From: JBNJEM01 sp051745935
GTDB lineage: Bacteria > Planctomycetota > Planctomycetia > Pirellulales > Pirellulaceae
Assembly: GCA_051745935.1 (NCBI GenBank)
Contig: JBNJEM010000019.1
Location: forward strand, 1 to 29,472
Length of the DNA: 29,472 nucleotides
Reading direction: 5' to 3'
Shown: positions 1 to 7,206 of the stretch, in pieces
Layout: the number at the start of each line of letters is the position of its first letter
Numbering within the stretch: the stretch's first letter is position 1
The notes under the pieces: generated by a model
What the model saw: only the letters and a program-made list of their open reading frames with translations
Database searches by the model: none
Told to the model about the DNA's origin: nothing
Position numbers and translations under genes: made by a program

Positions 1-779
1 TCGCGAAGGCCCAACTCCTCGAGTTTCGCCACCACCTTGCCGGCCATCTTGTCGGTATAGCGGACCATGGCGTCCCAATACTTCGGGCCGCGGAAGCCAC
101 CCGGCTCGCCCTTCGCGTTGCGCCACATGGTCGGATCCCAGTCGGGGTGGTCGGGGGTGGGCACGAACGGCCAGTGCGGCAAGATCATCGGGTAGTAGAC
201 GAGGAACGGGCGGTCGCGGTTGGCCTCCATGAATTCGCCAATGTAATCCGTCACCAGGTCGGGGCCAAACTGGCCCTCCTTGAAGTCGCGCTCCCGGCCG
301 TCGATTTCCAGCCCCGGGTTGGGGTAGCGGCTGGGCCGGCGGGTCAACTGCCAGAGGCAGTAGCGATCGAACCCAAAATGCCGGGGACTCTCGAAGCCCC
401 CGTCGAGCTGCCATTTTCCGGCGACGCACGTGCGATAGCCGGCGTCGCGCAGCAGATGCCCAAACGTGACCGACTCCGGGTCGAGCAACCCGAACCGGAT
501 GTAGTTCCGGTTGTTGTACTTGCCGGTCATGATTTGGACCCGCGACGGCGTGCAAATAGGCTGCGAATGCACGTGCTCGAACCGCATGCCGCCGGCGGCC
601 AGCGCGTCGAGATGCGGGGTTTCGTACGCCTCGCTGCCGTAGCAGCCGAGGCACTCCACGCCGATATCGTCGGCCATGATCAGCACGATGTTCGGCCGGC
701 GAGCCTCCCCAGCGCCGGCGGCACCGGCCGCCCAGAAGGCGACGGCAAGAGCAAACATTCGAAAAACGGATCGGTTCAT
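1..779 (-). CDS. Secreted sulfatase (alkaline-phosphatase superfamily), 3' end outside window
   Basis: This is the N-terminal 259 residues of a type I sulfatase, which hydrolyses sulfate esters, in planctomycetes typically on polysaccharides. The ATG at 779 is preceded by a purine-rich AAGGAAGAGG. Residues 1-23 form a signal peptide (MNRSVFRMFALAVAFWAAGA), so the product is probably exported. The fold begins with PNIVLIMADD (residues 29-38), whose Asp pair binds the metal. The sulfatase signature CTPSRVQIMTG lies at 76-86, with Cys76 expected to become formylglycine. GKWQL (Lys122) and LPHWPF (His) match the other active-site blocks. The reading frame stays open to base 1, so roughly the C-terminal half is missing because of the window edge. 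Substrate cannot be told. Family assignment is firm. Confidence 0.95.
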   Translation of the reverse strand, partial: MNRSVFRMFALAVAFWAAGAAGAGEARRPNIVLIMADDIGVECLGCYGSEAYETPHLDALAAGGMRFEHVHSQPICTPSRVQIMTGKYNNRNYIRFGLLDPESVTFGHLLRDAGYRTCVAGKWQLDGGFESPRHFGFDRYCLWQLTRRPSRYPNPGLEIDGRERDFKEGQFGPDLVTDYIGEFMEANRDRPFLVYYPMILPHWPFVPTPDHPDWDPTMWRNAKGEPGGFRGPKYWDAMVRYTDKMAGKVVAKLEELGLR

Positions 780-1066
780 GGGCCTCTTCCTTTCGTGTTC
801 AAGTCTGGTGCTGACACCTCGGGGGGCGGCGGCTCGACGCCGGTTTCTCCTTGCCGGCTTTCATGCTTGTCACCACGCACGACCAGGGAGTCGCGGGCAA
901 GGGACAAGGGACGTGGCCAAAGCGGCGTCAAGCCACCGCACGCCCAAACGCCCCGTCGCACCAACACGCGGCAAGCCAGGGCGGAAGCGAGCGGTAGCCA
1001 GGCACCCGGCTCGGGCACGTATCCGATGGCCAGCCAGCCACCACCCTGGTACCCCATGGTATAACC
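780..1066. other. Non-coding gap upstream of the sulfatase
   Basis: No gene is supported here. Open frames exist on both strands but have arginine/proline-rich, shadow-like translations. The sulfatase promoter should lie here on the minus strand, but no convincing -35/-10 pair was found. Confidence 0.5.
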
Positions 1067-1208
1067 TCAAAGTAGCCGCGCCCAGTCGGGTTTGAGAAGC
1101 TCGATGTGGGTGACGTGTGACCAGGTGTCGCCGTTATCGGTCGAGCGATGGATGGCGCTGGAATTCAGCCAGCCGTCGACGTTCCTGGGGGCGTTCGGGA
1201 CGTAGATA

Positions 1209-1308
1209 TACCAGTCGCGGATGATTTTCTCCGCCGCGAGTCCGACCAACGGGAGGACGGATTGCGTCGGGCAGCTTTCCACCCGGAAAAATCCAACCGC
1301 CTGAAATA
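1209..1308 (-). repeat. 100-bp dispersed repeat, single copy (locus 1)
   Basis: This is one complete unit of the 100-bp family, in reverse orientation. In the forward sense it runs from TATTTCAGGCGG to GCGACTGGTA. The same unit recurs at 17881-18180, 23969-24068 and 29210-29472. TATAT flanks it on both sides: the left copy overlaps the first three bases of the unit and the right copy starts at its last two, 100 bp apart. This could be a target duplication, or simply the AT-rich unit border. It sits inside a gene remnant, and its forward sense runs with the minus-strand genes on either side. Confidence 0.9.
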
Positions 1309-1406
1309 TATGATACTGTCACGAATCCGCATGGTCTCCACCCAGTGTTCCATGATGGGATGCTCGCCCAACATATGCTTGGTAACAATCACGTCTTTTT
1401 TCAATC

Positions 1407-1420
1407 CGGGTTGAAACCCG
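1407..1420. other. Small perfect palindrome
   Basis: CGGGTTGAAACCCG has two 6-base arms around GA. It lies between the gene remnant and the nucleoside hydrolase gene. It could be a remnant of a regulatory site or a hairpin. No T-run follows it in a useful orientation, so a terminator is not claimed. Confidence 0.3.
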
Positions 1421-1513
1421 CATCCCGCTTGCTCGGCGCCGTGTTGCTTTGGGCGGGAGGGGGCAGTGGCCACCCGACGGTCGCGGAGGTGTCCGCGATG
1501 TTGCGTCCACAGG

Positions 1514-2536
1514 TCAATCCAGTTTTCGCGCCTTGGGCGGCTGCGCCATCAGCAAGTCCAACTCGGCAGCAATTGCCTTCGGATCGGCCTTCTCGATCAG
1601 ATAGGCATGCTTGCCGTTTGGATCGGGCTCATAGTCGGTTACCCCGTTTTCGGCTCGGACGCGGCCGGGGGGCGAGAGCGACCAGTAATCGCCGGCGCCG
1701 CGCACGGCGACGAGCACCGCGGACTGGTCCCAGCTTTCCCGGGTGGCGCCCACGCGGCCACCGTACAGCTCGTAAGCGCGGCGTACCGGGCTGTCGGCAG
1801 GTGCGTCGGCAAGTTTTGCGCCGGTGTGAATCGCCGCGCCAATTTCCCAGCCGCTGAAGAGGATGGGCGTGGGCCAGTGGTCAATGGCATAGGTGGAGGC
1901 CGGCGCGTCCCAAACCAGATTCGACTCCACCCGGCGCCGGGCGAAATTGCCCCCCATGCAAACCCATTGATCCACCTTCTGCCGCACCAGCTCGACGCCG
2001 CTCAGGTCGCTGTAACGATCGGGCTTGCTAAGGAGCAAATCACGCAGGTTGGTCTTGTAGCCGATCGTCACGATGACAACACTCCGGTCCGGTTGCTTGG
2101 CCAGGATGCGCCGGTAGAGGGTGACGGCGTCGCAAGCGTCGTCACCGCTTGCCATCGTGCCGGGAAAGGCCTCGGCCACTTGCCTCGCGTAACGCGAGTT
2201 TCGCAATACCGCTTGCCCGGCTTCCGACGGCCTCGCCACGGGCTCGCCCTTGACGTTCCCGATCGGCAGATCACCCCGCTGGTAGTATGCATTGATCCGA
2301 TCGGCGCAGGGTGCGCTATGCGGGTTGGCAGCCGAAATCATGACGGCCAGAATGTTCGCCTCACCTAAATCGGCCAGCGCATGCAGCAGCGCCAGCGCGC
2401 CAACGTCGTCCACGTCGCTCTCCATATCCGCATCGAGGATGACGGGCACCGGTTCCGCCAGGGCGAGTGGGACAGAACCGACCATGGCGGAAAGAGTAAT
2501 CATTGCGCAGGCCGCAACCGGCGATAAACGATTCAT
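1514..2536 (-). CDS. Exported inosine-uridine nucleoside hydrolase-like protein
   Basis: The product is 340 residues, the usual length for the IunH family, which cleaves the N-glycosidic bond of nucleosides to give base plus ribose. The ATG at 2536 is chosen because it gives a clear signal peptide (MNRLSPVAACAMITLSAMVG, then SVPLALA) with a likely cleavage after ALA27. Upstream codons in the same frame read like non-coding DNA. The family's N-terminal calcium-binding block appears as DADMESDVDDVGA, residues 35-47, with Asp35, 37, 41, 43 and 44; the canonical form is DTDxGxDDxxA. The sequence otherwise diverges from classical purine or pyrimidine hydrolases, so substrate is open. Export suggests scavenging in the periplasm. 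It shares orientation with the sulfatase, but a broken gene and a repeat separate them, so no operon is implied. Confidence 0.85.
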   Translation of the reverse strand: MNRLSPVAACAMITLSAMVGSVPLALAEPVPVILDADMESDVDDVGALALLHALADLGEANILAVMISAANPHSAPCADRINAYYQRGDLPIGNVKGEPVARPSEAGQAVLRNSRYARQVAEAFPGTMASGDDACDAVTLYRRILAKQPDRSVVIVTIGYKTNLRDLLLSKPDRYSDLSGVELVRQKVDQWVCMGGNFARRRVESNLVWDAPASTYAIDHWPTPILFSGWEIGAAIHTGAKLADAPADSPVRRAYELYGGRVGATRESWDQSAVLVAVRGAGDYWSLSPPGRVRAENGVTDYEPDPNGKHAYLIEKADPKAIAAELDLLMAQPPKARKLD

Positions 2537-2560
2537 GTTGGTTCTCCAGTGTGCCTTTGC

Positions 2561-2574
2561 GCTTCGCGCGAAGC
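2561..2574. promoter_or_regulatory. 14-bp perfect palindrome in the 5' region of the nucleoside hydrolase gene
   Basis: GCTTCGCGCGAAGC lies 24-38 bp upstream of the ATG at 2536. A symmetrical site here could be an operator or a leader hairpin. Nothing identifies a binding protein. Confidence 0.3.
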
Positions 2575-2784
2575 CGCTGTAAAACGCTGGTTTCCGTCCG
2601 TGACCGGGAACGTACCAGCAGCCGGCCGTCCAAGGCGTTGCGCCGCCAGCCCCTTGCACATCCACCGAGCAATAACCTCCCGCGGAGCGCAAGGAAGACG
2701 TTGGGAACTTCCGTGCCGCGCGGCATTCCAGCATAGTAGCATTTGGCAGAACAAGCAAGTCAAAGCGAGCGCATCGACGTGCCG

Positions 2785-3130
2785 CCGGAGCCGCTCGCGC
2801 AACTTCAGTTCCGCCTCGGTGAGGTCTCCGGAAAACCGCCTGCGAATGACAAGCTTGACGGCCTCCTTGCGGTAATTGTTAACAGTCAGTTGCCCCGTGA
2901 CGTTGACTTCGCGGTAATCGTTTCCACCGATATAGACGATCTTGCGTTCGCCCTCCTCCTCATGTTGCACGTGCCGGGTGCGTATGCTCAGCGCTTTGGT
3001 CACGTGTAGCGTGGTGGCTTCACCGGGATTGGTCCAATAGCTGAGTTGCTGTCCATTGAACTGGCCGTTTGCGGTGATCATCGCTGGCGCGGTCGTCATG
3101 GGAAAGTCCAACGGATTCTTGAATCTCACC
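2785..3130 (-). pseudogene. Remnant of a DUF4139-like protein gene
   Basis: A minus-strand stretch translates as ordered protein: VRFKNPLDFPMTTAPAMI, ANGQFNGQQLSYWTNPGEA, TTLHVTKALSIRTR, then KIVYIGGNDYREVNVTGQLT and VIRRRFSGDL. The pattern of KNP.DFP.TTAPA followed by GQ.L.Y..PG is what I know from the C-terminal region of DUF4139 (mucoidy-inhibitor A-like) proteins. Codons before about 3130 and after about 2785 in this frame look non-coding, and no start or full-length domain is present. I therefore call a decayed 3' fragment. The family name is a recollection of pattern; that it is a fragment is inferred. Confidence 0.45.
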
Positions 3131-3371
3131 GCGTCCCACGCGTCGTCCTCGTACTTCTCGGAATTCTCCCGCCGCCTGTGTTCGGCGATGTCCCCGAGTC
3201 GACGGACAGACAGCAGTTCGTTCGCAAACCCGGCACACTGGTCGGGAACGGTCGCAATCGGGCATCTTCTAAAGCTACGTGGCGATTCAAGCCACGACAA
3301 TTCTGCCGGCCCAAAACGCAGGCAGAGTCGGTGGATGACGCTGAGGGCTTGGGCCTGAGTTTGCTCGCGTT

Positions 3372-3390
3372 GCGTAACTCATTGTTACGC
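3372..3390. promoter_or_regulatory. Perfect inverted repeat upstream of the abiE-like genes
   Basis: GCGTAAC-TCATT-GTTACGC has two perfect 7-base arms with a 5-base centre. It lies 55 bp upstream of the putative -35 box of the antitoxin gene. AbiEi antitoxins are known to repress their own promoters by binding inverted repeats, so this is a candidate operator. Its distance from the promoter is on the long side. Confidence 0.4.
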
Positions 3391-3445
3391 CAGGTACTTA
3401 CGGCACAGCGCCATTGCCTATCCGGACCGACCGGTTTGAAATGGC

Positions 3446-3475
3446 TTGCAGCGCTGTGGGCTCGTCTGCTAGGAT
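3446..3475 (+). promoter_or_regulatory. Candidate sigma-70 promoter for the AbiEi gene
   Basis: TTGCAG (3446-3451) and TAGGAT (3470-3475) are separated by 18 bp, and TGC just before the -10 resembles an extended -10. Transcription would start near 3482, about 50 bases before the ATG at 3533. Confidence 0.45.
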
Positions 3476-3532
3476 GTCACGAAACGTCAGCTAATAGGTT
3501 GCTTTGACCGGCAATATGTGACAAGGGAAGCC

Positions 3533-4138
3533 ATGACCAACGCCACGCAAGCAGCTCGATTGCTCCGGTACGTGCGGAGCCACGGCATTGTCCGCCCTCG
3601 CGACTTGGAGTCGATTCAGGTCGACCGGCGGGTGCTAAAACGGCTCTTCGACTGCGGCGAACTGGTCCGTCGCTCGCGCGGCGTGTATACCATGCCCGAT
3701 CATGAGGCGACACGCCACACCGAATTGGCAGAGGTTTGTGCCCGGGCCCCCACGGCTACGGTATGTCTCATCTCCGCACTCGATTTCCACGAGCTGACAA
3801 CGCAGATCGCCCACGCGGTCTGGATCATGATCGACCGAGCCGCCCGTCGTCCCAAGATTGAGCAGCCCCGCATCCACGTCGTCTATGCATCAGGAGAAGC
3901 GCTGGAGGCCGGGCTTGAACTTCACGAGATCGAAGGGGTCCGGGTGCGAATCACCGGCCCCGCCAAGACGGTAGCCGATTGCTTCAAGTACCGGGCGCAC
4001 GTCGGGCATGACGTGGGTGTTGAAGCTCTGCGGGACTGTCTGGGTCAGCGGAAGGCGACACCGGCGCAGATTTATGGGATGGCGAAGATTGACCGCGTAA
4101 CAAAGACAGTACGCCCATATCTGGAGGCACTAACGTGA
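3533..4138 (+). CDS. Type IV toxin-antitoxin antitoxin, AbiEi family
   Basis: The product is 201 residues, near the usual AbiEi length. AbiEi neutralises the nucleotidyltransferase toxin AbiEii without stably binding it and represses its own operon. An N-terminal winged-helix segment is visible at residues 8-52 (LLRYVRSHGIVRPRDLE, then LKRLFDCGELVRRSRGVY). An AbiEi domain follows (SALDFHELT at 81-89, then VRITGPAKTVADCFKYR, the family's conserved TVADC.KYR block). The ATG at 3533 follows AAGGGAAG closely; a GTG at 3518 in the same frame is the alternative. The next gene starts 16 bp downstream, the standard antitoxin-before-toxin order. Here that toxin is truncated and fused to RHS sequence, so what this intact-looking antitoxin now controls is unclear. 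Confidence 0.88.
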   Translation: MTNATQAARLLRYVRSHGIVRPRDLESIQVDRRVLKRLFDCGELVRRSRGVYTMPDHEATRHTELAEVCARAPTATVCLISALDFHELTTQIAHAVWIMIDRAARRPKIEQPRIHVVYASGEALEAGLELHEIEGVRVRITGPAKTVADCFKYRAHVGHDVGVEALRDCLGQRKATPAQIYGMAKIDRVTKTVRPYLEALT

Positions 4139-4154
4139 CGGAAAGGATTGGCAC

Positions 4155-5204
4155 GTGAAGAACATGTCGGCCTCTGTGCGCCAGCGGCTGCTGGACCTTC
4201 GGCTCGCCAGGGGCGAAGACTATAACGCACTGCTCACGCAGTACTCCATCGAACGGTTCCTGTATCGCCTATCGAAGTCGCGGTTGTGCGACCGCTTCGT
4301 GCTCAAGGGCGCAATGTTATTCCGTGTCTGGTCGGGGGCCTTGCATCGTCCGACCAAAGACCTCGATCTACTCGGGCACGGCGATTCAACGCCATCTGCT
4401 GTTGCGGAGTCCGTGCGGCGAGTTATCACCACGCGAGTGAAAGACGATGGGCTGGTGTTCGATCCGGCCACCAGCCTGTACTATCATCGGCATCGCGTCT
4501 ATCACCCACAGCTGGGGCGGTTCGTGAGCCGGGATCCGATTGGGGTTGAAGCGGGAGATTCCAATGTGTATCGGTATGTGCGTAATCGGCCCGTATCGCG
4601 CAGAGATCCAACAGGGCTTATCGACCCGATTGATGTGACACCGGGGCCGGGTTGGGACCTTTCGCCATGCCACAGCTCCGCATATTACGTGAGCTGGATT
4701 GCCATGGAGTACGCAAAAATTGGGATTGGCGGCGCTTTGTTCACTCCCTTCCCAGCTTACACAAGCATGCCATTCCAGCATTGTATGTGGAACTGCTACA
4801 TGGCTGGCACTATTGGGAAGAGAGCGGCAGAAGTGGCGTCGGCAAGGAAAGAACAAGCTGATGTGAATATATGCAAGCGGGGGCATAGCATCTCTGACGC
4901 ATGCTGGGATCAGCTGTCAAAAAAGATGAGGCACAATTTCGCGTCGCACTGCTGCAGTGCGAATCAGCTATCTGACTGGGAGGACAATGAGACGGGGCGA
5001 GAGTGTGACTGTGCCGAGTCCTATTGGACCACGACCACTGTAGCGTGCAAGAAGTGCTGTACGAAGGAAGGGGTCGGACCAGACACTCACGACGGTCCTA
5101 ACGATCCAGAACGGCCCTGTGGTCCGTACTTCAATGAGCGCGATGAGGAGGCTTACGATGAGAATATTGCATATCCGCCTGGGTGGGAGAATTCGGTGGT
5201 GTGA
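4155..5204 (+). CDS. Chimeric ORF: truncated AbiEii nucleotidyltransferase fused to RHS core and cysteine-rich C-terminal domain
   Basis: This 349-residue frame joins two unrelated families. Residues 1-104 are the start of AbiEii: ASVRQRLLDLRLARGEDYN, VLKGAMLFRVWSG, PTKDLDLLG (catalytic Asp69/Asp71 type), DDGLVFDP. The remainder of AbiEii, including the third catalytic Asp region, is gone. From about residue 105 the sequence is the RHS repeat-associated core: LYYHRHRVYHPQLGRFVSRD and YRYVRNRPVSRRDPTG (to about 155). The last roughly 195 residues are a variable tail rich in Cys (QHCMWNC, SHCCS, ECDC, ACKKCC), in the place where RHS proteins carry toxins; I do not recognise it. The GTG at 4155 follows GGAAAGG; an ATG at 4164 is possible. 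Either the toxin was inactivated by recombination with an RHS gene tail, or the chimera is expressed. Neither a full AbiEii nor an RHS shell is present. Confidence 0.8.
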   Translation: MKNMSASVRQRLLDLRLARGEDYNALLTQYSIERFLYRLSKSRLCDRFVLKGAMLFRVWSGALHRPTKDLDLLGHGDSTPSAVAESVRRVITTRVKDDGLVFDPATSLYYHRHRVYHPQLGRFVSRDPIGVEAGDSNVYRYVRNRPVSRRDPTGLIDPIDVTPGPGWDLSPCHSSAYYVSWIAMEYAKIGIGGALFTPFPAYTSMPFQHCMWNCYMAGTIGKRAAEVASARKEQADVNICKRGHSISDACWDQLSKKMRHNFASHCCSANQLSDWEDNETGRECDCAESYWTTTTVACKKCCTKEGVGPDTHDGPNDPERPCGPYFNERDEEAYDENIAYPPGWENSVV

Positions 5205-6333
5205 CGTGGCGTCGATATTCCTCGTCGTTGGGATGCTCTTCTGCGGCGTTTCCTGTCAAAAAGATGACACGTTCACAGATCACCTCGATACCCGCTGGAC
5301 CCGGTTTGCGCGGTCTGAATACGATCCGTCGCATCAGCATGTACTGAAAAATGTACGTGTCGTCCACGTAGTCGGGGCGTTTAGTGATGACCGCAATCTG
5401 CTTGGGTATTCAGCACGTAGCAGCTATCCTTACGAAAATCTCGCCATTCGCGTCATGGAGGTGGAAAGCGGTCAGGCAGTGACGACACTCGAGGGACACT
5501 GGGGGTCGACACAGTGCATCGCATTCACGCGCGATGGGCATAACCTTGTCTCTGGTGGGGAACGCTATATCAAGTTCTGGGATATTACTGAGAGCAGGCA
5601 GATTTCGCGAGCGGATGCTCACCAGGGATACATTCGGTGCATCGCGTGCTCTCCCGTGAGTGATATGGCAGCTTCAGGGGGCCAGGACGGTAGCATCCTG
5701 GTATGGAATTTGAAGCCGTTACGGGTCTCGCAGCGTCTTCTCGGTCACAGTGGCGGAGTCCGGTGCCTCACATGGTCATCGGATGGAAGCAGCATACTGT
5801 CGGGCAGCTGGGACGGATCCATTCGGCTTTGGGATCTCTCCGACGGGAGTTCTCGATTTACGGCCCAGGCCGGTTATGGGCGAGTAATGTCGCTTGATCT
5901 AACGCGAGACGGGCGGTTTGCAATGTCCTCTTACCTGAACGGAGTAATACTATGGGATATTGAAAAGGAACAGGAAATCAATCGTTTCGCAGTTCCGGGA
6001 AATCCATGGCACGCAGACCAGTCGCTTCACATTGCCTCTGTCGCATTTTCGCCGGATGGCGAAACGGCGCTTTTCGGGGCGGTGTTTGGGAGTGTCATTT
6101 GGTGGGACGTACGGAATTGGAGACAGATCGATCATAATCTGGTGCATAAGAAGGAGCTGACGGACGTGGTCTTTTCTGCAGACGGAGAGCAGGCAATTTC
6201 GGTGGGAGGCGACGGCGAGATGGTAACACAAGTCAGCGTCTGGACGTTGCCGGAGTATCATGCCGAGAATGAAAAACCTGAAGGGGACGAGCAGCGTGAC
6301 AAACGAGATACAGCGAACACCGATGAACATTAG
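5158..6333 (+). CDS. WD40-repeat beta-propeller lipoprotein
   Basis: The product is 391 residues. The ATG at 5158 is chosen because AGGAGG precedes it by eight bases; it lies inside the preceding gene, overlapping it by 47 bp in another frame, which suggests translational coupling. Residues 16-33 form a hydrophobic export segment ending in GVSC, a likely lipobox with Cys33. From about residue 95 to 365, six or seven WD40 repeats are visible by their closing signatures: IKFWDI, ILVWNL, IRLWDL, VILWDI, VIWWDV, VSVWTL. These make a propeller used for protein binding, not catalysis. The C-terminus is charged and disordered. Position directly after an RHS tail is where an immunity protein would be encoded, but WD40 lipoproteins are common in planctomycetes, so that role is only a hypothesis. 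The stretch looks less GC-rich than the flanks. Confidence 0.85.
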   Translation: MRILHIRLGGRIRWCDVASIFLVVGMLFCGVSCQKDDTFTDHLDTRWTRFARSEYDPSHQHVLKNVRVVHVVGAFSDDRNLLGYSARSSYPYENLAIRVMEVESGQAVTTLEGHWGSTQCIAFTRDGHNLVSGGERYIKFWDITESRQISRADAHQGYIRCIACSPVSDMAASGGQDGSILVWNLKPLRVSQRLLGHSGGVRCLTWSSDGSSILSGSWDGSIRLWDLSDGSSRFTAQAGYGRVMSLDLTRDGRFAMSSYLNGVILWDIEKEQEINRFAVPGNPWHADQSLHIASVAFSPDGETALFGAVFGSVIWWDVRNWRQIDHNLVHKKELTDVVFSADGEQAISVGGDGEMVTQVSVWTLPEYHAENEKPEGDEQRDKRDTANTDEH

Positions 6334-6565
6334 AAGGGAACGGCGGGAAGCCGGGTTGATGACCTGTTTTCGTCTGTCGTAGTCCTAATCTGATCGTCGC
6401 TGACCGTGAAGTTGTCGCGGAGTGGGGATAGTCGCCCGACGCAGCTGCAATTCCCATTCCTATGTCCCGACAGCTCGATAGGACGCGATAGAAAAACCTG
6501 AGGAGAGGCAGGGCACTATTGCGGGCGTCCACGTAGTGGCACAAATACTGGAAAGGGTGCGCCCC

Positions 6566-6994
6566 ATGCAGCGGTCAACAAGGTCGAGAGGAATGAACCT
6601 GCGTGCGGTGATGCTGGCCATGTTCGGTGCTTTAGTCCTTTTTGGCCTCGGGGGTTGCGCCCAGCTAGAATTGTCGGTCGGTTGTTGCTGGCCAGTTGTC
6701 GTGATCTACCTGCTTGTTGCAGTGATCCTTGCGATCCATCCAGTGACAAGAAAACTCGCTGTCGAAGCCGTTTTTCTCGGTGTTCTAGGTGGCATCTTCT
6801 GTTGCATGATGTTAGCATCGGGCCCACGGGGTGGGTTCGCCATCATGGCGGCTGTGGGGTTACAAATTGTGCTGCTGGTTGTTGGCCTCTCTGTCCTTGT
6901 CGCGCAGACGCTTGTTTGTATCGTGTCCGCTAGTCGAGATAAACGGAAGTCCCGAAATTCCTCAGAAGCAGAAGAACCAGAGAAGCGGCAGTAG
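6566..6994 (+). CDS. Small membrane lipoprotein of unknown function
   Basis: I do not recognise the family. The product is 142 residues from the ATG at 6566, which follows GGAAAGGG by eight bases. A later ATG at 6593 would also retain the signal. Residues 14-31 make a lipoprotein signal ending LGGC (Cys31). Three further hydrophobic segments are visible at about 39-57, 63-82 and 88-113, followed by a charged tail (RDKRKSRNSSEAEEPEKRQ). It is separated from the WD40 gene by 232 bp and shares its strand. It may belong to the same acquired block. Confidence 0.6.
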   Translation: MQRSTRSRGMNLRAVMLAMFGALVLFGLGGCAQLELSVGCCWPVVVIYLLVAVILAIHPVTRKLAVEAVFLGVLGGIFCCMMLASGPRGGFAIMAAVGLQIVLLVVGLSVLVAQTLVCIVSASRDKRKSRNSSEAEEPEKRQ

Positions 6995-7000
6995 ACCGTG

Positions 7001-7024
7001 CCTGAAGAAGGTTCCTTCTTCGGG
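7001..7024 (+). terminator. Strong hairpin downstream of the membrane lipoprotein gene
   Basis: CCTGAAGAAGG-TT-CCTTCTTCGGG forms an 11-bp stem with one G-T pair and a two-base centre, seven bases after the TAG at 6994. No T-run follows, so it is a hairpin of terminator-like position and not a canonical intrinsic terminator. It could also protect the mRNA 3' end. Confidence 0.5.
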
Positions 7025-7059
7025 ATTAGCAGAATAACGGTCCCGCGTGGCGTCGGGTG

Positions 7060-7206
7060 GCACTGGCTGAGCGAGCGTGGGACAGGCTTCCATTGCTGAC
7101 AACGCTAATCGCGAGCGGAGCCAGTGCACGGTTTCCACTTCCCTCGCGTGGTGCCATGACTCGGTCACTGCGTACAGGCCCTCACCCCACACTGGCTCCG
7201 TTCGCT
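7060..7206. repeat. Palindromic element with three copies of a CACTGGCT motif in alternating orientation
   Basis: GCACTGGCT at 7060-7068 faces AGCCAGTGC at 7119-7127. A longer arm, 7110-7126 (CGCGAGCGGAGCCAGTG), faces CACTGGCTCCGTTCGCT at 7190-7206. The central copy can pair with either outer copy, so two mutually exclusive hairpins are possible. The arrangement recalls REP/BIME-type intergenic elements. It lies between two convergent gene blocks. Confidence 0.5.

Larger units (their letters stand above)
1067..1420 (-). pseudogene. Broken gene remnant, possibly a BNR/Asp-box (sialidase-like) protein, interrupted by a 100-bp repeat
   Basis: Two coding-like pieces flank the 100-bp repeat on the minus strand. 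The upstream piece, about 1415 to 1309, reads KKDVIVTKHMLGEHPIMEHW and then VETMRIRDSI. The downstream piece, about 1216 to 1067, reads IYVPNAPRNVDGWLN, then STDNGDTWSHV, and ends LLKPDWARLL before a TGA at 1067-1069. STDNGDTW resembles an Asp-box, as in sialidase/BNR-repeat proteins. The pieces lie in different frames: codons start at positions divisible by 3 upstream and at 3n+1 downstream. Removing exactly 100 bp would not restore a continuous frame, so a further indel or decay must be assumed. No complete start or domain remains. The family call is tentative; that it is a remnant is better supported. Confidence 0.5.

Noticed and set aside
147..1064. Plus-strand frame of about 300 codons opposite the sulfatase
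   Set aside because: It is antisense to a well-supported sulfatase and its translation matches no family.
2533..3300. A complete 255-codon gene on the minus strand
   Set aside because: Only the central part (about 3130-2785) has ordered protein character; both ends look like non-coding sequence, so it was called a remnant.
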